Source: Limnohabitans sp. (GTDB lineage: Bacteria > Pseudomonadota > Gammaproteobacteria > Burkholderiales > Burkholderiaceae_C). From it: 57,632 bases of DNA. Of this stretch, positions 53,605-57,632 are shown piece after piece. How positions within the stretch are numbered: the first letter of the stretch is position 1; each line of letters opens with the position of its first letter. The notes below the pieces were generated by a model, which was given only the letters and a program-made list of their open reading frames with translations, made no database searches and was not told where the DNA came from. The stretch covers positions 1 to 57,632 of the forward strand of contig NZ_JAOASQ010000031.1 of the NCBI RefSeq assembly GCF_030158565.1. Reading direction: 5' to 3'. A program made the translations under genes and the position numbers.

Positions 53605-54701
53605 TCGGAAACCGGGTAGGAACCCAAGACCTTGTAGAAGGCGCACAGGCCTTGCAGCTCTTGCAGGGCCGCTGCAACATGCGGTTCGCTGATGTGGCCT
53701 TGCAGGTCGATGTAGAAGTAATACTCCCACTGCCCCGATTTGGCAGGGCGCGACTCAAAGCGGGTCATGGACACGCCGTTGTTCTTGAGCGGCACCAACA
53801 AATCGTGCACGGCGCCGGGGCGGTTGGGCACCGACACCACCAGGCTGGTGCAGTCTTTGCCTGAGGCGGGTGGCGTGGCCAGGGTTTGCGGCAAGGCAAT
53901 CACCGCGAAGCGCGTGCGGTTGAAGGCCTCGTCCTGGATGGCGTGGTGCACGATGTGCAAGCCAAACTGGCTCGCAGCGCGTTCGCTGGCCAAAGCGGCC
54001 CAGGCGGGATTGGAGGCGGCCAAGCGGGCGCCTTCGGCGTTGCTCGATACCGCGCGGCGCTCCACGTGTGGCAAGTGCTTGGACAGCCAACCTTGACACT
54101 GGGCCAAGGCCTGGGGGTGGGCCATGACGACTTCGATGCCTGCATCGGAGTTGAGTTGGCGCAGCAGATTGAATCGCACTTGCAAGCTGACTTCGCCCAC
54201 CACATGCACGGGCGAGCGCAAGAACAAATCGAGCGAACGGGCCACCACGCCTTCAGTGGAGTTTTCCATGCCCACCACGCCGTATTGGGCGGAGCCCGCC
54301 GCAGTGGCGTGGAAGACTTCGTCGAAGTTGGCGCAATAAATCAGGTTGGCGGCGCTGCCGAAAAACTCAATCGCCGCTTGTTCGCAAAACGTGCCTTGGG
54401 GGCCAAGCACCGCCACACGTTGTGGCGCTTCGAGGGCCAAGCAGGCCGACATGATTTCTCGCCAAATGGAGGCAACGTGCTCGTTCTTGAGCGGGCCGGG
54501 GTTGGCTTGGGTGATCTTGTCGATGACCTGCGCCACGCGGTCGGGGCGAAAGAAGGGCGAGCCTTCGGCGCGTTTGATTTCGCCGACTTTTTCTGCCACT
54601 TTGGCGCGGTCGTTCAGCAGTTGCAGCAGTTGCTTGTCCAGCGAGTCGATCTGCACCCGCAAAGCGCCCAGCGCTTCGGACTGAATAGGTTGTTGGCTCA
54701 T
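53601..54701 (-). CDS. pheA: Bifunctional chorismate mutase/prephenate dehydratase
   Basis: The 366-aa protein has three parts. Residues 1 to about 95 are the AroQ chorismate mutase (ALRVQIDSLDKQLLQLLNDR with the catalytic Arg and Lys). About 98-285 is prephenate dehydratase (VAVLGPQGTFCEQAAIEFFG, GVVGMENSTEGVVARSLDL and the T-R-F motif in NRTRFAVI). About 290-366 is an ACT domain (LVVSVPNRPGAVHDLLVPLK and ESRPAKSGQWEYYFYIDLQG), whose GAxxDLL and ESRP contacts sense phenylalanine. It starts MSQQPIQSEALGALRVQID, with the longer frame upstream rejected. It overlaps tyrA and lies 13 bp after serC, joining the serine and aromatic pathways in one transcript. Confidence 0.95.
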   Translation of the reverse strand: MSQQPIQSEALGALRVQIDSLDKQLLQLLNDRAKVAEKVGEIKRAEGSPFFRPDRVAQVIDKITQANPGPLKNEHVASIWREIMSACLALEAPQRVAVLGPQGTFCEQAAIEFFGSAANLIYCANFDEVFHATAAGSAQYGVVGMENSTEGVVARSLDLFLRSPVHVVGEVSLQVRFNLLRQLNSDAGIEVVMAHPQALAQCQGWLSKHLPHVERRAVSSNAEGARLAASNPAWAALASERAASQFGLHIVHHAIQDEAFNRTRFAVIALPQTLATPPASGKDCTSLVVSVPNRPGAVHDLLVPLKNNGVSMTRFESRPAKSGQWEYYFYIDLQGHISEPHVAAALQELQGLCAFYKVLGSYPVSE

Positions 54702-54714
54702 GGTCCTGAGGGCG

Positions 54715-55806
54715 TTAAGCCTGTGTTTTTTCAAATTCGCGCAGGTAGTCCACCAGCGCCTGCACGCCCGCAAGAGGCATGGCGTTGTAAATGCTGGCAC
54801 GCATGCCGCCGACCGATTTGTGGCCCTTGAGCTGCAGCAAGCCGCGTGCCTTGGCCCCGGCCAAAAAGGCGTCGTTGCGCGACTCGTCGCGGAGGAAGAA
54901 GGGCACGTTCATGCGCGAGCGGCAGGCCTTGTCCACCTTGTTCACATACAGGGCCGAGTTGTCCAGGCAGTCGTACAGCAGTTGGGCTTTGGCGATGTTG
55001 CGTTGCTCCATGGCGGCAATGCCGCCGTGCTTTTTGAGCCACTGAAAGACCAGGCCCGCGATGTAGATGCTGTAGGTGGGCGGGGTGTTGTACATCGACT
55101 GGTTGTCGGCCACCAGCTTGTAGTCAAAGGCACTGGGGCAATGGGGCAGGGCATGGCCGATCAGGTCTTCGCGCACGATGACCAAGGTCAGGCCTGCTGG
55201 GCCGAGGTTCTTTTGAGCACCGCCAAAGGCCAGGCCCACACGGGACCAGTCCACCGGGCGCGAGGCCACATGGGAGGAGAAATCCACCACCAGCGGTGCA
55301 TCGCAGCCCAAAGCCTTGAGGTCTGGCAATTCATGGAATTCCACGCCGTGGATGGTTTCGTTGCCGCAGATGTGCACATAGCGGCTGTCAGGACCAATTT
55401 GCCAGCTCGCCGCTTGGGGCAGGCTGGTGAAGCCATCGGCCTGAGCCGATGCGGCCACACGCGATGTGGCGTATTTGGCAGCTTCTTTTTGAGACTTCTG
55501 GCTCCAGCTGCCGGTCAGCACGAAATCGACCGCGCCACCCTGTGACAGGTTCAGCGGGATGATGGCGTTTTCGGCCAGGCCACCGCCTTGCATGAACAAG
55601 ATCTTGAAGTTCGCAGGCACGTCCAGCAGCTCGCGCAGGTCGGATTCGGCCTGCTCGTAGATGCTGATGAATTCCTTGCCGCGGTGGCTCATCTCCATCA
55701 CGCTCATGCCCGAGCCGTGCCAGTCGAGCATTTCTGCGGCGGCTTGTTGCAAGACCTCTTCGGGCATGACGGCCGGACCGGCCGAGAAATTGAAAGCTCG
55801 GCTCAT
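54715..55806 (-). CDS. serC: Phosphoserine aminotransferase
   Basis: The 363-aa protein is a class V pyridoxal-phosphate transaminase: [20 protein letters not shown], then [40 protein letters not shown] and [20 protein letters not shown] follow. [20 protein letters not shown] holds the lysine that binds pyridoxal phosphate. It makes phosphoserine from phosphohydroxypyruvate and also serves pyridoxine synthesis. The ATG lies 3 bp after the gyrA stop, and pheA follows, the gyrA-serC-pheA-tyrA order common in Burkholderiales. Confidence 0.96.
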   Translation of the reverse strand: MSRAFNFSAGPAVMPEEVLQQAAAEMLDWHGSGMSVMEMSHRGKEFISIYEQAESDLRELLDVPANFKILFMQGGGLAENAIIPLNLSQGGAVDFVLTGSWSQKSQKEAAKYATSRVAASAQADGFTSLPQAASWQIGPDSRYVHICGNETIHGVEFHELPDLKALGCDAPLVVDFSSHVASRPVDWSRVGLAFGGAQKNLGPAGLTLVIVREDLIGHALPHCPSAFDYKLVADNQSMYNTPPTYSIYIAGLVFQWLKKHGGIAAMEQRNIAKAQLLYDCLDNSALYVNKVDKACRSRMNVPFFLRDESRNDAFLAGAKARGLLQLKGHKSVGGMRASIYNAMPLAGVQALVDYLREFEKTQA

Positions 55807-55809
55807 GCC

Positions 55810-57632
55810 TTATTCCGCTGCTGGGGTGTTGTCGTCTGTGGAGCCTTCTTCGGCGTCGGCTTCGGGGTCATTCGCGTTGGCGTCGTTTTCGACAATGCGT
55901 TGCAAACCGCTGAGCTTGGCGCCTTCGTCCAGGTTGATCAAGGTCACGCCTTGTGTGGCGCGGCCCAGTTCGCGGATTTCGGCCACACGGGTGCGCACCA
56001 GAACGCCCGTGTCGGTGATCAGCATGATCTCATCATCGGCATGCACCAAGGTGGCGGCCACGACTTTGCCGTTGCGCTCGGATTGCTGGATGGCGATCAT
56101 GCCCTTGGTGCCACGGCCGTGACGTGTGTACTCGACGATGCTGGTGCGTTTGCCGTAGCCGTTTTCGGTGGCGGTCAGCACGCTTTGCGTTTCGTCTTCG
56201 GCCACCAGCATGGCGATCACGCTTTGGCCTTCTTCGATCATCATGCCGCGCACGCCACGGGCGCTGCGGCCCAGAGGACGCACATCGTTTTCGTCAAAGC
56301 GCACAGCCTTGCCGCCGTCGCTGAACAGCATCACATCGTGTTGGCCGTCGGTCAGCGCAGCGCCGATCAAATAGTCGCCTTCGTCCAGGTTGACGGCAAT
56401 GATGCCGCCCTTGCGGGGGTTGCTGAATTCGTCCAGTGAGGTCTTCTTGACCGTGCCCATGGAGGTGCCCATGAACACGTATTGGTTTTCCGGGAAGGTG
56501 CGGGCTTCGCCGGTCAAGGCCAGCACCACGTTGATCTTCTCGCCTTCTTGCAGCGGGAACATGTTTACGATGGGGCGACCGCGCGAGCCGCGCGAGCCGG
56601 CAGGCACTTCCCAGACCTTGAGCCAGTACAGGCGGCCACGGTTGGAGAAGCACAGCAGGTAGTCGTGTGTGTTGGCAATGAAGAGCTGGTCGATCCAGTC
56701 GTCTTCTTTGGTGGCGGCCGCTTGTTTGCCACGGCCACCGCGCTTTTGGGCACGGTATTCAGACAAGGGTTGGCTCTTGATGTAGCCGCTGTGCGAGAGT
56801 GTCACCACCATGTCGGTGGGCGTGATCAGGTCTTCGGTCGACAGGTCTTGCGCGCTGTGCTCGATCTGGCTGCGGCGTGCGCCGATTTTGGTTTGTCCAA
56901 ATTCTTGGCGCACGGTGCCCAGCTCGTCGCCGATGATGGTCGAGACGCGTTCGGGCTTGGCCAGAATGTCCAGCAGGTCTTCGATGACCGACATGACTTC
57001 TTTGTATTCGGCCACGATCTTGTCTTGCTCCAGACCGGTCAGGCGCTGCAGGCGCATCTGCAAAATCTCTTGCGCTTGCGTGTCCGACAAGCGGTACAGG
57101 CCGTCTTGGCCCAAACCGTATTCGCGCTCCAGACCTTCGGGGCGGTAGTCGTCGGCATTGACCACAGAGCCATCGTCGCGGGCGCGGGTCAGCATGGTGC
57201 GCACCATCTGGCTGTCCCAGGCGCGAGTCATCAGCTCGGCCTTGGCCACAGGTGGCGTCGGCGCGTTGCGGATGATCGCAATGAAATCGTCGATGTTGGC
57301 AAGTGCCACGGCCAGGCCTTCGAGCACGTGGCCACGGTCACGCGCTTTGCGCAGCTCGAACACGGTGCGGCGCGTGACCACTTCGCGGCGGTGCTGCAAG
57401 AAGACCTGGATCAGGTCTTTCAGGTTGCACAGCTTGGGCTGGCCGTCGATCAGGGCCACCATGTTCATGCCGAAGGTGTCTTGGAGCTGGGTTTGCTTGT
57501 ACAGGTTGTTCAGCACAACCTCAGGCACTTCGCCGCGCTTGAGCTCGATCACCACCCGCATGCCGGACTTGTCGGATTCGTCCTGGATGTGGCTGATGCC
57601 TTCGATCTTCTTTTCGTGCACCAGCTCGGCAA
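55810..57632 (-). CDS. gyrA: DNA gyrase subunit A, partial (C-terminal part)
   Basis: About 606 residues are present; the N-terminus with the active-site Tyr lies beyond the window. The visible part starts in the tower/coiled-coil region (ISHIQDESDKSGMRVVIELK, then LQHRREVVTRRTVFELRKAR). It runs through the C-terminal beta-pinwheel, with six repeats and the GyrA-box-like AQKRGGRGKQAAATKEDD that wraps DNA and gives negative supercoiling. It ends in an acidic tail rich in Asp, Glu and Asn. The tail is typical of proteobacterial GyrA. Confidence 0.97.
   Translation of the reverse strand, partial: AELVHEKKIEGISHIQDESDKSGMRVVIELKRGEVPEVVLNNLYKQTQLQDTFGMNMVALIDGQPKLCNLKDLIQVFLQHRREVVTRRTVFELRKARDRGHVLEGLAVALANIDDFIAIIRNAPTPPVAKAELMTRAWDSQMVRTMLTRARDDGSVVNADDYRPEGLEREYGLGQDGLYRLSDTQAQEILQMRLQRLTGLEQDKIVAEYKEVMSVIEDLLDILAKPERVSTIIGDELGTVRQEFGQTKIGARRSQIEHSAQDLSTEDLITPTDMVVTLSHSGYIKSQPLSEYRAQKRGGRGKQAAATKEDDWIDQLFIANTHDYLLCFSNRGRLYWLKVWEVPAGSRGSRGRPIVNMFPLQEGEKINVVLALTGEARTFPENQYVFMGTSMGTVKKTSLDEFSNPRKGGIIAVNLDEGDYLIGAALTDGQHDVMLFSDGGKAVRFDENDVRPLGRSARGVRGMMIEEGQSVIAMLVAEDETQSVLTATENGYGKRTSIVEYTRHGRGTKGMIAIQQSERNGKVVAATLVHADDEIMLITDTGVLVRTRVAEIRELGRATQGVTLINLDEGAKLSGLQRIVENDANANDPEADAEEGSTDDNTPAAE

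Noticed and set aside
50734..53619. 961-codon open frame on the plus strand
   Set aside because: Antisense to aroA/cmk and tyrA; composition is rich in Gly, His, Arg and Gln with no domain. The minus-strand genes carry all catalytic motifs.

Overview
The window looks like chromosomal DNA from a betaproteobacterium of the order Burkholderiales, most likely the Comamonadaceae (Limnohabitans, Rhodoferax or Polaromonas type). This is inferred from three things: the block gyrA-serC-pheA-tyrA-aroA/cmk-rpsA-ihfB-lapA-lapB with a fused aroA-cmk gene, the many Bug/TctC and TRAP solute-binding proteins, and the hydantoinase/oxoprolinase genes. I see no rRNA, tRNA, CRISPR array, insertion sequence or phage gene.

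Layout. 1-1400: the end of an Upf1-like helicase, a vapBC toxin-antitoxin pair and a 5' fragment of an MmeI-type restriction-methylation gene, which looks like an eroded defence spot. 1485-7593: a catabolic cluster (NylB-like serine hydrolase, Bug binding protein, ABM-like protein, YtcJ-like amidohydrolase, XRE-cupin regulator, TSUP permease), with matching AT-rich inverted repeats in its two control regions. 7627-14812: a LysR regulator divergent from a FAH-family hydrolase, hyuA, hyuB, an unknown 140-aa protein and a second Bug protein, with a perfect 8+8 bp palindrome at the divergent promoter. 14893-20803: mixed genes (ModA-like lipoprotein, Tat-type dienelactone hydrolase, ZIP metal transporter, mercaptopyruvate sulfurtransferase, EamA exporter, Rieske oxygenase) and two copies of a bipartite REP-like element. 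21058-24063: xseB-ispA-dxs, supplying isoprenoids. 24252-28028: a TRAP transporter whose binding protein is on the opposite strand from its permeases.

28234-37374 is the most distinctive part, a tungsten locus. It holds a ModE/TupR-like regulator, a complete tungstate ABC transporter (tupBCA), a GAF-Fis regulator without an AAA+ domain, and then a four-cluster ferredoxin subunit, a tungsten aldehyde oxidoreductase, an FAD/NAD oxidoreductase subunit, a MoaD/ThiS-like protein ending in Gly-Gly and an unknown 99-aa protein. Transporter, cofactor-related protein, enzyme and electron-transfer subunits are next to each other. This resembles the NAD-linked AorABC enzyme of Aromatoleum.

37379-46402: crcB, rdgC, a dctMQP TRAP operon divergent from a MarR-type regulator, a third REP-like element and a 1220-aa fused 5-oxoprolinase. 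46462-57632: a ComEA-like protein, then the housekeeping block on the minus strand ending in gyrA, cut by the window edge. Start codons were moved from the longest open frame where a ribosome binding site or family length supported it. Family names come from recognising sequence patterns; no database search was run.
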